64,000 nt of DNA, taken from an uncultured Bacteroidia bacterium (GTDB taxonomy: Bacteria > Bacteroidota > Bacteroidia > Bacteroidales > UBA932). The notes beneath the pieces are model-generated. The model was not told the DNA's origin. It did not search any database and saw only the letters and a program-made list of their open reading frames with translations. The stretch spans positions 80,144 through 144,143 of the forward strand of contig CACZUR010000001.1 in NCBI GenBank assembly GCA_902784435.1. Reading direction: 5' to 3'. This document shows, piece after piece, positions 42,901-49,888 of this stretch (position 1 is its first letter; the number at the start of each line of letters is the position of its first letter). A program made the translations under genes and the position numbers.

Positions 42901-43402
42901 ACTGAACGCTCTCGTTGTTGGCTACGCGGCTGCTGCCGTGATCCAGGACGGTGGAGAACAGCAGATCTGAATCCTCAGAGAAGTTGTTTCCCTTCAGCGT
43001 CTGCTCTTTGGGCATCTTGATGCGATAGAAATTGTTGCCTTTGTCAACGGCCGATGCGGGATACACGGCGGAATACTTGAAGGATGCACCTTGGGCACCT
43101 CCTGCCAGGGTGGCTGTGAAACTGGCTTTCCCGGCATTGATTTCCGCTTCGTCAGATTCGGCATTCGCGCCTACCACATCATCGACAATCTCGTAGATCT
43201 TGATTTTGTCACCTTCGGACCACTGGATGGTGGGCGTCTCTCCGTCCACGGCTGCGGTCTTGGTTACAGCGTCATCGGCAAGGACATGGATGGTAACGCC
43301 CTCCTCGTTTTCGGGGGCGACGAAGTTGGCTTCCTTCTGGCAGGAAAGGGTTGCAATGGCTGCTACAGCGACTGCAGACCAGGCAAAAATACTTTTTCTC
43401 AT
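39962..43402 (-). CDS. Fimbrillin-like lipoprotein with two OB-like repeats
   Basis: An 1146-residue exported protein with a lipoprotein signal (AIATLSCQKEA, cysteine near residue 21). Residues about 30-310 are the fimbrillin-like domain (VTKTAAVDGE, FKYSAVYPASAVD, VVWFRVIAERDW). A display domain near 330-470 matches the 736-residue paralogue. A BACON-like segment follows near 490-575 (GNATETVYVIQRAG). Next come two copies of a 219-residue unit, each with an OB-like domain (VYVAGTVTAISDFSVKNTDN, LAVNDEVIVYGKLQKYV) and an FN3-like domain. A beta-sandwich ends KSITINFN. OB domains of this type accompany secreted nucleases. It is followed in frame by the nuclease segment after one TGA. Confidence 0.85.
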   Translation of the reverse strand: MRKSIFAWSAVAVAAIATLSCQKEANFVAPENEEGVTIHVLADDAVTKTAAVDGETPTIQWSEGDKIKIYEIVDDVVGANAESDEAEINAGKASFTATLAGGAQGASFKYSAVYPASAVDKGNNFYRIKMPKEQTLKGNNFSEDSDLLFSTVLDHGSSRVANNESVQFSFRRLGTVVRLQLVGITAGEKIKKVTLTAPVNMAGRVKYDPITGTISDAFYDSSSNSKVITLTVSDELVATGDDVVWFRVIAERDWGEENDKIGVEVETDKANYYRNGQDAQHALIDSPEIKFKDGGLTKFGFNLASYRVEKPAATVYTAASEISDGGEYLVTAVKDSKTYAMGTYTTANNPYYSSIEVPENEGTIEITSEAVTSITLEDAGNGAFYIKVPGETSDQYLYWSSGNSVARADKGEADSFKWTVTPTSITNVGATDRKLQYNASNPRFACYTSQQTAIQLYANSSTVTPVPVNTITLSGLSEGNKLYLDAVGGVASFTLTTDAAWSTNVNIENGDFSIDPEGDNAAAADQDIEVSADEDNTGAERQMGTITITCGNATETVYVIQRAGASAPAPAGSGTWDDPYNVAKALELIDALANNGYSQTEVYVAGTVTAISDFSVKNTDNPNGYGNASYTIASGNGSVTVFRGKNFNGGDFTDENQLAVNDEVIVYGKLQKYVKNNDVTPEIAQNNYLFARNGEIHLAKPVVTIATDNNAKKITASWNAVDGATSYNVTCGNESKTGLTATSWTFTMSAYGTYDVQVTAKGANGVVDGVSDVKQAELIDPNSGNAPAPAGSGTWEDPYNVAKALELIDALDDGGYSATSVYVAGTVTAISDFSVKNTDNPNGYGNATYTIASGNGSVTVFRGKNFNGGDFTDENQLAVNDEVIVYGKLQKYVKNNDVTPEIAQNNYLFARNGEIHLAKPAITLQLNHDAKTITANWNAVDGATSYDVTCDTQSKTGLTATSWTFTMSAYGTYDVQVTAKGGNGAVDGVSDVYHATLIDPNAGGSNINPIVIDSNTQNLPSAYGSKNAFDDATLEGYAFKIQQVYVNGQKLQWRAAGNSNGTGTMYNADAMPAGIASIVIEYDSSDSNKNLTVQMGSSANPTTADSVSPGISGTTYTFNGDGVSKYFVITNGSGAGYVKSITINFN
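40391..41704 (-). repeat. 657-bp in-gene tandem duplication
   Basis: Two direct copies with exact 657-bp offset; for example AGATGAATCTCTCCATTGCG starts at 40653 and 41310, and AGTACCGGAACCGG at 41021 and 41678. Stretches of more than 100 bases are nearly identical, so the duplication is recent or kept uniform by gene conversion. Each copy encodes one OB-like and one FN3-like domain. Confidence 0.9.
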
Positions 43403-43414
43403 ACTGCTTTCCTC

Positions 43415-43576
43415 CTAGATAATACCACCAGTGAAAATGTCATCCGGGATAATGGTACCGCCCGGTTCTCCGGGATTGCCAGGTGTGCCGCCGGTCAGGG
43501 ACTGGCAAACGACGCCCTCTGTCAATAAGACGAGGACTTCCACATTGGGTGTGGAATACTGTTCTTTTTTAATCAT
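43415..43576 (-). CDS. Small peptide gene 2 upstream of a fimbrillin-like lipoprotein
   Basis: A 53-residue frame (a second ATG two codons upstream, at 43582, is also possible) ending 12 nt before the 1146-residue lipoprotein gene. It reads K-K-E-Q-Y-S-T-P-N-V-E-V-L-V-L, then TEGVVCQS, then a Gly/Pro-rich stretch (GGTPGNPGEPGG) and IIPDDIF. The first 25 residues align with the peptide at 37533-37706 without gaps. It has its own perfect promoter. Function unknown. Confidence 0.75.
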   Translation of the reverse strand: MIKKEQYSTPNVEVLVLLTEGVVCQSLTGGTPGNPGEPGGTIIPDDIFTGGII

Positions 43577-43623
43577 ACGCATATAAATGTTTTGTGTTTA
43601 GAATAGTTCTTTCTCCAAAGCAA

Positions 43624-43654
43624 CAAAGTTACACAACATCGGCCTAAAAAACAA
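43624..43654 (-). promoter_or_regulatory. Promoter of the peptide 2/lipoprotein operon
   Basis: TTG (43652-43654, within TTTG), 20-nt spacer, TAACTTTG (43624-43631) on the minus strand. The leader to the peptide ATG is about 37-43 nt. Confidence 0.75.
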
Positions 43655-43721
43655 ACCCTGTTCATAAGTATTTCATAACTTTTGTCTGGCGCATAACAGC
43701 CTGATTATCAGCCAAATGCTA

Positions 43722-43755
43722 ATTCTCCGGTGCAACAAAATGTGCACCGGAGAAT
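43722..43755 (-). terminator. Hairpin ending the 860-residue nuclease operon
   Basis: ATTCTCCGGTGCA (43722-43734) pairs perfectly with 43743-43755, 8-nt loop, 45 nt past the minus-strand stop at 43800. The U-tract is weak, so efficiency is uncertain. Confidence 0.65.
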
Positions 43756-43799
43756 CCATAATCGGCTCATACTGAGTGACTTCCGCGCCAGGCGGGAAG

Positions 43800-46382
43800 T
43801 TAGAAGTTCTTGAAACTGGTCCAGTTGGTGCTGGTCTCTATTCCGTCCTGGATGGAGCTGGACAGGTTGGAGAAGAAGTCCAGGCCGGTCCACTCTTCAA
43901 TCTGGTCTACACTCTCGGTGTAGGAGGTGTAGGTGTAGTTCTTGGTGGGATAGTATTCCTTGTGCTCGAACCAGAAGCCGATGGCCGCCGCATTGGTGAC
44001 GTGCTTGTGCCCCTCGCCGTCCGGGGCGCTCCACTTGACCTTCAGGAGCACCTTCCAATAGTAATTGGGGACGGGCAGGATCTTGCCGTCGCGGTTGGTG
44101 ATGGTGGTGATACCCTCACTGATCCCCTTCTTCATAAAGGCGGGGCCGGTGCACACATACACGGTATCGGTGGCATTGACCAGCAAACCGCGGACAGCCT
44201 CTTCCAGATTACCCCAGATGCTGCCGTTGAAGGCATTCTGTATCTGCGGCGTCACATTGGTGGCATAGTAGGTTTGGGCCTGCATTTCGGGAACACCGTT
44301 GCGGTCGGCGTTGGGGATCTGATGGCCGCGGGCATAGGTCTGCTGCGAGTAGTTGCCGGAATCCCAGGTGATTCCGTAGCCCTTTGTCACTTGCGTCTGT
44401 TTCTCTGAAGGAACGTCGGGATCTGCCGCCCAGGAGTCGTTGCGGCCGGTGCTGGTATGCGCCAGGCACAGCGGATAGGCCACCCAGTAGGAGGCGAACA
44501 CCTCAGGGTCGTACAGCAGCGAGTAATTGCGGACATTCTCCCCGCCCATTTCTGCGCGGTGCGTCAGCGGATAGAGGTCTGCCAGGGATGACGTAGTGGT
44601 CCCGGACAGTCTTTCGACGCTGTAGGAAGGCATTTCCAGCCAGCCGCCGGGCTGATAGGCACGCGCCTGGGTAGTGAACATCTCTATCGGGCCGAAGTAT
44701 TCCTGATAGGTATTGGTCTCGGGGTTGAGCCAGAGGATGTAGGCCCGGTAGTAGTAATCGGTAACCTCGTCCAGGCTGCCCAGTTCGCAGGAGAAGCTGC
44801 CGCTGGTGGCGGACGTTCCGTCCGTGGTGATCACCTGTTCCGGATGCGCCAGGGCTTCCAGGCTGGCCTCATCGGTGTCCCAGTAGAAACCGGCCTCGTA
44901 GATGCCTCCGGAGGCATTCAGGAAGGAACCGGACAGCGTGGCGCCATTGGCGTGCAGGTCCGTGGCCTCACCGGTATTGACGGTGGGAACGGGTGTCCCG
45001 TCCCAGCCGATGCGGATTTCCACCACATCCACGGCTCCGCTGTGGGAACGGAGGGCGACATAATTGTAATCTGCCGGAATGTCCACAGTGCTGGTCACAT
45101 CCTGGGTCTCCGAAGAGCTGACGGAACCGATGAATGTTCCCTTTGCCGTATTGTCCCAGAGATCGTCCGGACTGTTGTAAGGCGTGTTCTTGGCATATAC
45201 GTCCACTCTTCTGTCGGATACAGCTTTAAGCGTGAGCGTCACGTATTGAACCTTACCACCGGATGCCGTAGAGACTATTCCGCTATAATGATTATTGGCA
45301 TCCTTGTTTGTCCGCAGTCCGATTTCCCCGGTGGATCTTTTCGCCGTCTGCCCAGCATAAACTGCGTCAGACTTGGAACCGGATTTTCCGCTCCAGTTGG
45401 TGTATTGGTTCTGCGTAACCCCGGTAAACGACGCATTGATCACGTCTTCCCGGATATTCTCCACACCGGCCACGGTGTTCATGTTCACATTGAACGTGGT
45501 CAGGGCGCTGTTCTGGAACTGGATGGAACGGCTGGCCGCCGCCAGGTTCACCGTCTTGGTATAGGTCTTCAGGTTGGTGCGGACGCTGACGGTAAAATTC
45601 TGGGAAAGAGTGACTTCGGCCAGACGGAACCAAATGGGAATCTCACCGGAGAAGGTGGTGGGCGAAGCGGGTACCAGGGTGAGGGACATGCTCCCGGAGT
45701 ACAGGTCTGAAGACAGTTCGCCGGTAGTGGGATTCAGCTCGTAGGACCCCACGATGTTCCCTTCGGTGGTGGAGAAGAAGATATGCTCGATGGTTTCCGA
45801 GGTGGACGGGGCCTTGATCACCATCCGCGCCGTGCCGCCCAGACGGGCAAAACGGGCGTCTATGGCCGTAGGGCGGACATCGGCCTGGATGTGTTCCGAT
45901 ACCAGGACATCGGCCGCCGGGTCAAAGCTGCCGGCGGCAACCGTCTGCGACGAAGGAATGCTGACCAGGTAGTGCCCCCCCGCGAAATGCAGGGCCGATG
46001 CCGGATAAACGAAGGTGTAATCGTATGGTGCAGAAGGCGTTCCGCCCAGGTTGAAGTTGAACTGGGCCGATGCTCCCCCACTGGTCAGCGCCTCGGACGC
46101 TGCCTTTTCCTGCACGATGCCGTTCCCTACTTCGTACACGCCCAGGGCGTCGCCGGCCTGCCAGAGGACGTTGTACTGGCCGCCGCCGGCATCGTCAATG
46201 ACGGTTTTGGTGCCGGGGTCCCCTGCCGATACTTCCATCCGGAAGGTCGGGAGGGCTTTCTCTACCGTGGGAACCACGGTTTCCGTACCCGGATCTAAGG
46301 CTTCTTTCCGGGAGCAGGCGCCCAAGAGGACCATCAGGCCCGCCGCGCCCAGCCACAAGGCTCTTGCAAAATGCTTCATCAT
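43800..46382 (-). CDS. Fimbrillin-like lipoprotein with intact C-terminal NUC1 endonuclease
   Basis: An 860-residue exported protein with lipoprotein signal (LMVLLGACSRKE). Residues about 45-310 form the fimbrillin-like domain (GTKTVIDDAGGG, LWQAGDALGVYEV, FVYPASALHF). A beta-sandwich to about 465 ends VVEIRIGWDG. An FN3-like domain follows (GATLSGSFLN, VTDYYYRAYILW). Residues about 575-850 are a DNA/RNA non-specific endonuclease with YARGHQIPNADRNG as the catalytic His motif and FNGSIWGNLEEAVRG as the metal-site block. It should degrade extracellular nucleic acid from the cell surface. A paired small peptide gene precedes it. Confidence 0.88.
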   Translation of the reverse strand: MMKHFARALWLGAAGLMVLLGACSRKEALDPGTETVVPTVEKALPTFRMEVSAGDPGTKTVIDDAGGGQYNVLWQAGDALGVYEVGNGIVQEKAASEALTSGGASAQFNFNLGGTPSAPYDYTFVYPASALHFAGGHYLVSIPSSQTVAAGSFDPAADVLVSEHIQADVRPTAIDARFARLGGTARMVIKAPSTSETIEHIFFSTTEGNIVGSYELNPTTGELSSDLYSGSMSLTLVPASPTTFSGEIPIWFRLAEVTLSQNFTVSVRTNLKTYTKTVNLAAASRSIQFQNSALTTFNVNMNTVAGVENIREDVINASFTGVTQNQYTNWSGKSGSKSDAVYAGQTAKRSTGEIGLRTNKDANNHYSGIVSTASGGKVQYVTLTLKAVSDRRVDVYAKNTPYNSPDDLWDNTAKGTFIGSVSSSETQDVTSTVDIPADYNYVALRSHSGAVDVVEIRIGWDGTPVPTVNTGEATDLHANGATLSGSFLNASGGIYEAGFYWDTDEASLEALAHPEQVITTDGTSATSGSFSCELGSLDEVTDYYYRAYILWLNPETNTYQEYFGPIEMFTTQARAYQPGGWLEMPSYSVERLSGTTTSSLADLYPLTHRAEMGGENVRNYSLLYDPEVFASYWVAYPLCLAHTSTGRNDSWAADPDVPSEKQTQVTKGYGITWDSGNYSQQTYARGHQIPNADRNGVPEMQAQTYYATNVTPQIQNAFNGSIWGNLEEAVRGLLVNATDTVYVCTGPAFMKKGISEGITTITNRDGKILPVPNYYWKVLLKVKWSAPDGEGHKHVTNAAAIGFWFEHKEYYPTKNYTYTSYTESVDQIEEWTGLDFFSNLSSSIQDGIETSTNWTSFKNF

Positions 46383-46394
46383 AGGGCGCAGGGA

Positions 46395-46556
46395 TTAAAA
46401 GTCAATGGGATAGTCGATAACGGTGTCGCCGGGGATGAAACTCTGGCCCGGGGCGTTGGTGTCGCCGAACCCGCTCAGGTTGTTCAGCAGCGATTCGCGG
46501 CCTTGAATGAAAACCACTTCTGCCAGCGGCGGAAGGTAAATGGTACGTTTGTCCAT
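46395..46556 (-). CDS. Small peptide gene 3 upstream of the nuclease lipoprotein
   Basis: A 53-residue frame ending 12 nt before the 860-residue lipoprotein gene. The opening K-R-T-I-Y-L-P-P-L-A-E-V keeps the Y-x-x-P-x-x-E-V core of the other two peptides; EGVxCQS is replaced by RESLLNN. The end reads FIPGDTVIDYPIDF, sharing the DF terminus with peptide 1 and IIPDD-like sequence with peptide 2. Same position, same spacing and similar length support a real gene. A weak -7 box (TATATTCG, 46578-46585) lies upstream. Confidence 0.65.
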   Translation of the reverse strand: MDKRTIYLPPLAEVVFIQGRESLLNNLSGFGDTNAPGQSFIPGDTVIDYPIDF

Positions 46557-46597
46557 ATTAACTTTGGATTATGGCCACGAATATAGCAATTTTTTAT

Positions 46598-46605
46598 TAA
46601 ATTTG
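46598..46605 (+). promoter_or_regulatory. -7 box of the barrel/MATE operon
   Basis: TAAATTTG, exact TAnnTTTG, 11 nt before the first possible ATG (46617) and 17 nt before the preferred one (46623). Confidence 0.5.
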
Positions 46606-46622
46606 TCTGTTATTGCATGATT

Positions 46623-47135
46623 ATGAAGAAGCTTATCTTGATAATGGTCCTCCTCGCGGCCGCTTCCCTGCCGGAAGCCAAAGCCCAGTGGTATGTGGGC
46701 GGTTCCGTGGGAATGAATACCCAGCTGAACATCCGTGACTATACGGTCGGTTTTTTGCCGGAAGTGGGATATTCCCTCGGAAGCTGGAACTTCGGTACGG
46801 TTTTCAATCTGTATTGGAACCGTTCAGAGGTAACCGGAAATCCGGAAAGTTACCTGGTCGTGGGCTTTGCCCCGTACGTGGAATATTACTTTTTCACCTC
46901 CGGTGCTCTCTCCTTTTATGCCGAGGCCGGCCTGGATGTCCGCTACAACACCTCCGATGCCCAGAACCACTGGCGCTTCAATCCCTATCTGGCGCCCGGT
47001 CTGGAATACCAGCTGGCCCCGCACTGGTCGGCGGTGGCCCACCTGGGGCGCCTGGAGTGGGACAGCGCCATGAACAACCTGGCATTCAATCTGTTCGCCA
47101 ATAACTTGAGTCTGGGACTATTGTACACCTTCTGA
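46623..47135 (+). CDS. Small outer-membrane beta-barrel protein
   Basis: About 170 residues with a signal peptide (LLAAASLPEAKAQ) and regularly alternating strands rich in Gly, Tyr and Phe. It ends LSLGLLYTF with a terminal Phe, as in eight-stranded outer-membrane barrels. It could be a porin-like or adhesion barrel. An ATG two codons earlier (46617) is equally possible. Its TGA shares one base with the ATG of the MATE-ATPase gene, so the two are coupled. Confidence 0.75.
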   Translation: MKKLILIMVLLAAASLPEAKAQWYVGGSVGMNTQLNIRDYTVGFLPEVGYSLGSWNFGTVFNLYWNRSEVTGNPESYLVVGFAPYVEYYFFTSGALSFYAEAGLDVRYNTSDAQNHWRFNPYLAPGLEYQLAPHWSAVAHLGRLEWDSAMNNLAFNLFANNLSLGLLYTF

Positions 47136-48889
47136 TGCGCCGGACCACCCTCTCCCCCATTACCCGGAAGCACTTCCTGGAAACCGTCATGGTGCTCATC
47201 TCCGCCGAGCTGGCCGACAGCCTGTGCGGGGTCATAGACGCCATCTTCATCAGCCGGGAGCTGGGGTCGGATGCCATCGCGGCGCACGGCGTGGCATCGC
47301 CTGTGTTCACCTTCCTGTGTATCTTTGCCTACATGGCGGCGGCCGGCATCCAGCATTCCTGTACGGCCTCGGTGGGAAAGGGAAAACTGCAGCAGGCCAA
47401 CGGCCTGTATAACCTGGCCATCCTCTTTACGACGGGGCTGGCTGTGCTGTTTACGCTTTCGGGCTGGTTTTTCCCGCACTGGGTGGCCCGCCTGCTGGGA
47501 GCAGCGGGCTCGGGCCACATCCTTCCCATGGCGGCCGATTATATCCGCGGAACCGCGCCGGGAACCATCCCGCTCATGCTTTTCCTGGTCATGGTGCCCG
47601 CCCTGCAACTGGACGGAAAATGGGCGCTGGTGCATGTGGGAAGCGCCGTCATGGCCGTTTCGGACATTCTCTTCGACTGCCTGAACATCTATTATCTGCA
47701 CTGGGGCATGTTTGGCATGGGACTGGCCACCAGCGTCAGTTACATACTGGGCATCGGGGTGTTCCTGCTGTATTTCTTCCAACGCCGGCGCCTGTTCCGG
47801 CTGCAGCCCAAAGACATGAAAGACATTCCGGTGGAAGAATTCGGGGCGGCGGCGCTGCCTACCGGCGTCCGGATATCGGCCCGCATGCTCAGCATCGTCC
47901 TCATCAATGTGCTGGTGCTGCGGGTGGGCGGAGCCGTGGGCATGGCGGCCATGGCCGTGCAGCGAAACCTCTTCTACCTGTTCATGGGTGCCGTCCTGGG
48001 CGTGGCGGGCGCCGTGCTGGTGTTTACCAGCATCAGCTACGGCGAGCAGGACCGTGACGGCCTCCGGGAAGCCATGCGGCTGGGCATGCGCTATACGCTG
48101 GCGCTGGTGGGAACGCTGGCGCTGGGACTGTTTCTCCTGGCCGGTCCGGTGGTCTCCCTTTATCTGGAGCAGACAGACCCTTCCTTCGGCCTGGCGGTGT
48201 TTGCCATCCGCTGCCTGGCCGTCTCGCTCCCCTTCATGAGCTGGAACTGGAACTGCGGGTGTTTCCTGCAGGGCGTGGAGCAGACCCGCCGGGCAATGGC
48301 CCTTTTCGTGAGCACGGAACTGCTGGTGCTGTGTCTGTGCTGCCTGGTGGGCAGTTTCCTGGCCGGAATCCGCGGAGTCTTTGCGGCCTTCGCCGTCAGC
48401 CAGGCCCTGGTTGCGGTGCTCTATACCATCCTGTCCACCCGCCGCTGGCGCAGCGCCCAGCGCTTTTTCGGAAGGCCCTTCGGCGTGCCGGCCAGCCATC
48501 GTTTCTCCCGGGCCCTGAGCACCCCGGACCAAGTGCTTCCGCTGTCGGCCTCCATAGAGGCATTCTGCCGGGAGTGCGGGGTGGCAGGGGAAAAGTCGCG
48601 CAAAGCGGGCCTTTACGCAGAAACCATGTGCGGGCTCATCTTCGACTATGGCTTCCGCGACGGGAAAAAACACTCCCTGGAGGTGCGCCTGGCCGTTTCC
48701 GGCGGGGATGTCATCCTGCGTTTCAGGGACGACTGCCACCGCTTCAACCTCATCGAACTGGTGAGCGGTGCCCAGGAGTCGGCCGCCCATCCGGAAAATG
48801 CCATGGCCGTACGCCTGGTAACGGAAGACGCCCGGGAAATCAGCTACTACAATTCTTTGAATTCGAATAATCTGATGGTGGTCATCTGA
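47135..48889 (+). CDS. MATE-family transporter fused to an RsbW-like ATPase domain
   Basis: A 584-residue fusion. Residues 1-440 hold about twelve membrane helices with the MATE pattern (ELADSLCGVIDAIFISRELGSDAIAAHG near the start and the matching second half), usually Na+- or H+-coupled export. Residues about 455-584 are soluble and resemble a GHKL/anti-sigma-kinase ATPase: SIEAFCRECGVAGEKSRKAGLYAETMCGLIFDYGF, GGDVILRFRDDCHRFNLIEL and a C-terminal SYYNSLNSNNLMVVI strand. The N-box Glu/Asn is present in modified form (ETMCGLI). With a SpoIIE phosphatase two genes downstream, a partner-switching role is plausible. The transport substrate is unknown. Confidence 0.85.
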   Translation: MRRTTLSPITRKHFLETVMVLISAELADSLCGVIDAIFISRELGSDAIAAHGVASPVFTFLCIFAYMAAAGIQHSCTASVGKGKLQQANGLYNLAILFTTGLAVLFTLSGWFFPHWVARLLGAAGSGHILPMAADYIRGTAPGTIPLMLFLVMVPALQLDGKWALVHVGSAVMAVSDILFDCLNIYYLHWGMFGMGLATSVSYILGIGVFLLYFFQRRRLFRLQPKDMKDIPVEEFGAAALPTGVRISARMLSIVLINVLVLRVGGAVGMAAMAVQRNLFYLFMGAVLGVAGAVLVFTSISYGEQDRDGLREAMRLGMRYTLALVGTLALGLFLLAGPVVSLYLEQTDPSFGLAVFAIRCLAVSLPFMSWNWNCGCFLQGVEQTRRAMALFVSTELLVLCLCCLVGSFLAGIRGVFAAFAVSQALVAVLYTILSTRRWRSAQRFFGRPFGVPASHRFSRALSTPDQVLPLSASIEAFCRECGVAGEKSRKAGLYAETMCGLIFDYGFRDGKKHSLEVRLAVSGGDVILRFRDDCHRFNLIELVSGAQESAAHPENAMAVRLVTEDAREISYYNSLNSNNLMVVI

Positions 48890-48899
48890 TATTTTTTCG

Positions 48900-48907
48900 T
48901 ATCTTTG
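48900..48907 (+). promoter_or_regulatory. -7 box before the NMT1-like gene
   Basis: TATCTTTG, exact TAnnTTTG, 6 nt before the ATG at 48914. It suggests an internal start for the last genes of the cluster with almost no leader. Confidence 0.5.
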
Positions 48908-48913
48908 CAAGAT

Positions 48914-49888
48914 ATGATAGATACCGTCATGCACCGTGTTTCAGCCGTTTTTCTTAGCATTCTGCTCCTGTCTGCCATTCCCCTGAACGGCCAGAAGAAG
49001 AGAGCGGCGACCCCCTTTGTCTTTACGCCGCAGTGGACGGCCCAGGCGCAGTTTGCCGGCTATTATGTGGCCCAGGAAAAGGGCTTCTATGAGGAAGCCG
49101 GCATTGTGGTGGTGATCGAGCATCCCAACAGTACAAGGACGGCCCTGGACCGCATCCGGAAAAACCAGAGCCAGGCCACTACCCTTCCCGTGGCCCAGGC
49201 CATGGAAGTGATGGACAGCGGCATCCCGCTGGTCAATATCCTCCAGACCAGCATGAACAGCGGCCTCATGCTGGTGTCGCGCCGCGGCAAGGATCCGCTG
49301 CAGCAGCGCGGGGCCACGGCCTCCTGTTTCCGGGCCGGATTCTCCCAGCTGGCCATTTGCATGGCGCAGGAAAAACAACTGGACTACAACTGGATAGAAG
49401 CCGCCAATATGCTCAACCTCTTCGTGGCGGGCGCCATTGACGTGGCCCTGTGCATGAGTTACAACGAATACTACCAGTTGCTGCAGACCGGGCTCATAGA
49501 CCTTCCCTCGGAAGGCGTTGTGTGCCGCCTGTCCCAGGAAGGGTACAATATCCAGGAAGACGGTGTGTACATGACCCGGGATGCCTTCCGGAAAGACTCG
49601 GAAAGGGCCCTGAAGTTTGCCGCCGCCAGCCGCAGGGGCTGGGAATATGCCGCCGAGCACCCGGACGAAGCCCTGGAGATTGTCATGCGCTACGTGCGCA
49701 AGCACCACATCGCCACCAACCCTGTCTTGCAGCGGCTCATGCTGCAGGAGATCCTGCGTCTGATGGAAAACGAGGATGGGGTTCGCTCATACACCCTGGA
49801 ACCGGAAATGGTAAACCGCTGCAGCCAGCTGCTGCTGGAAGCGAGGATCATCCGGAATCCGCATCCCATTGAGAGCTTCCGGCCATGA
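48914..49888 (+). CDS. NMT1/THI5-like periplasmic substrate-binding protein
   Basis: About 324 residues with an N-terminal signal peptide (FLSILLLSAIPLNGQ). The mature part is a type 2 periplasmic-binding fold of the NMT1/THI5/SsuA group: TPQWTAQAQFAGYYVAQEKGFYEEAGIVV, VDV-like LFVAGAIDVALCMSYNEYYQL and a C-terminal helical part. Such proteins bind pyrimidine or sulfonate ligands for ABC uptake. No ABC permease is adjacent, so here it may instead present its ligand to the sensor kinase-like SpoIIE protein encoded next, whose start overlaps its stop (ATGA). An ATG at 48929 is a second possible start. Confidence 0.82.
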   Translation: MIDTVMHRVSAVFLSILLLSAIPLNGQKKRAATPFVFTPQWTAQAQFAGYYVAQEKGFYEEAGIVVVIEHPNSTRTALDRIRKNQSQATTLPVAQAMEVMDSGIPLVNILQTSMNSGLMLVSRRGKDPLQQRGATASCFRAGFSQLAICMAQEKQLDYNWIEAANMLNLFVAGAIDVALCMSYNEYYQLLQTGLIDLPSEGVVCRLSQEGYNIQEDGVYMTRDAFRKDSERALKFAAASRRGWEYAAEHPDEALEIVMRYVRKHHIATNPVLQRLMLQEILRLMENEDGVRSYTLEPEMVNRCSQLLLEARIIRNPHPIESFRP

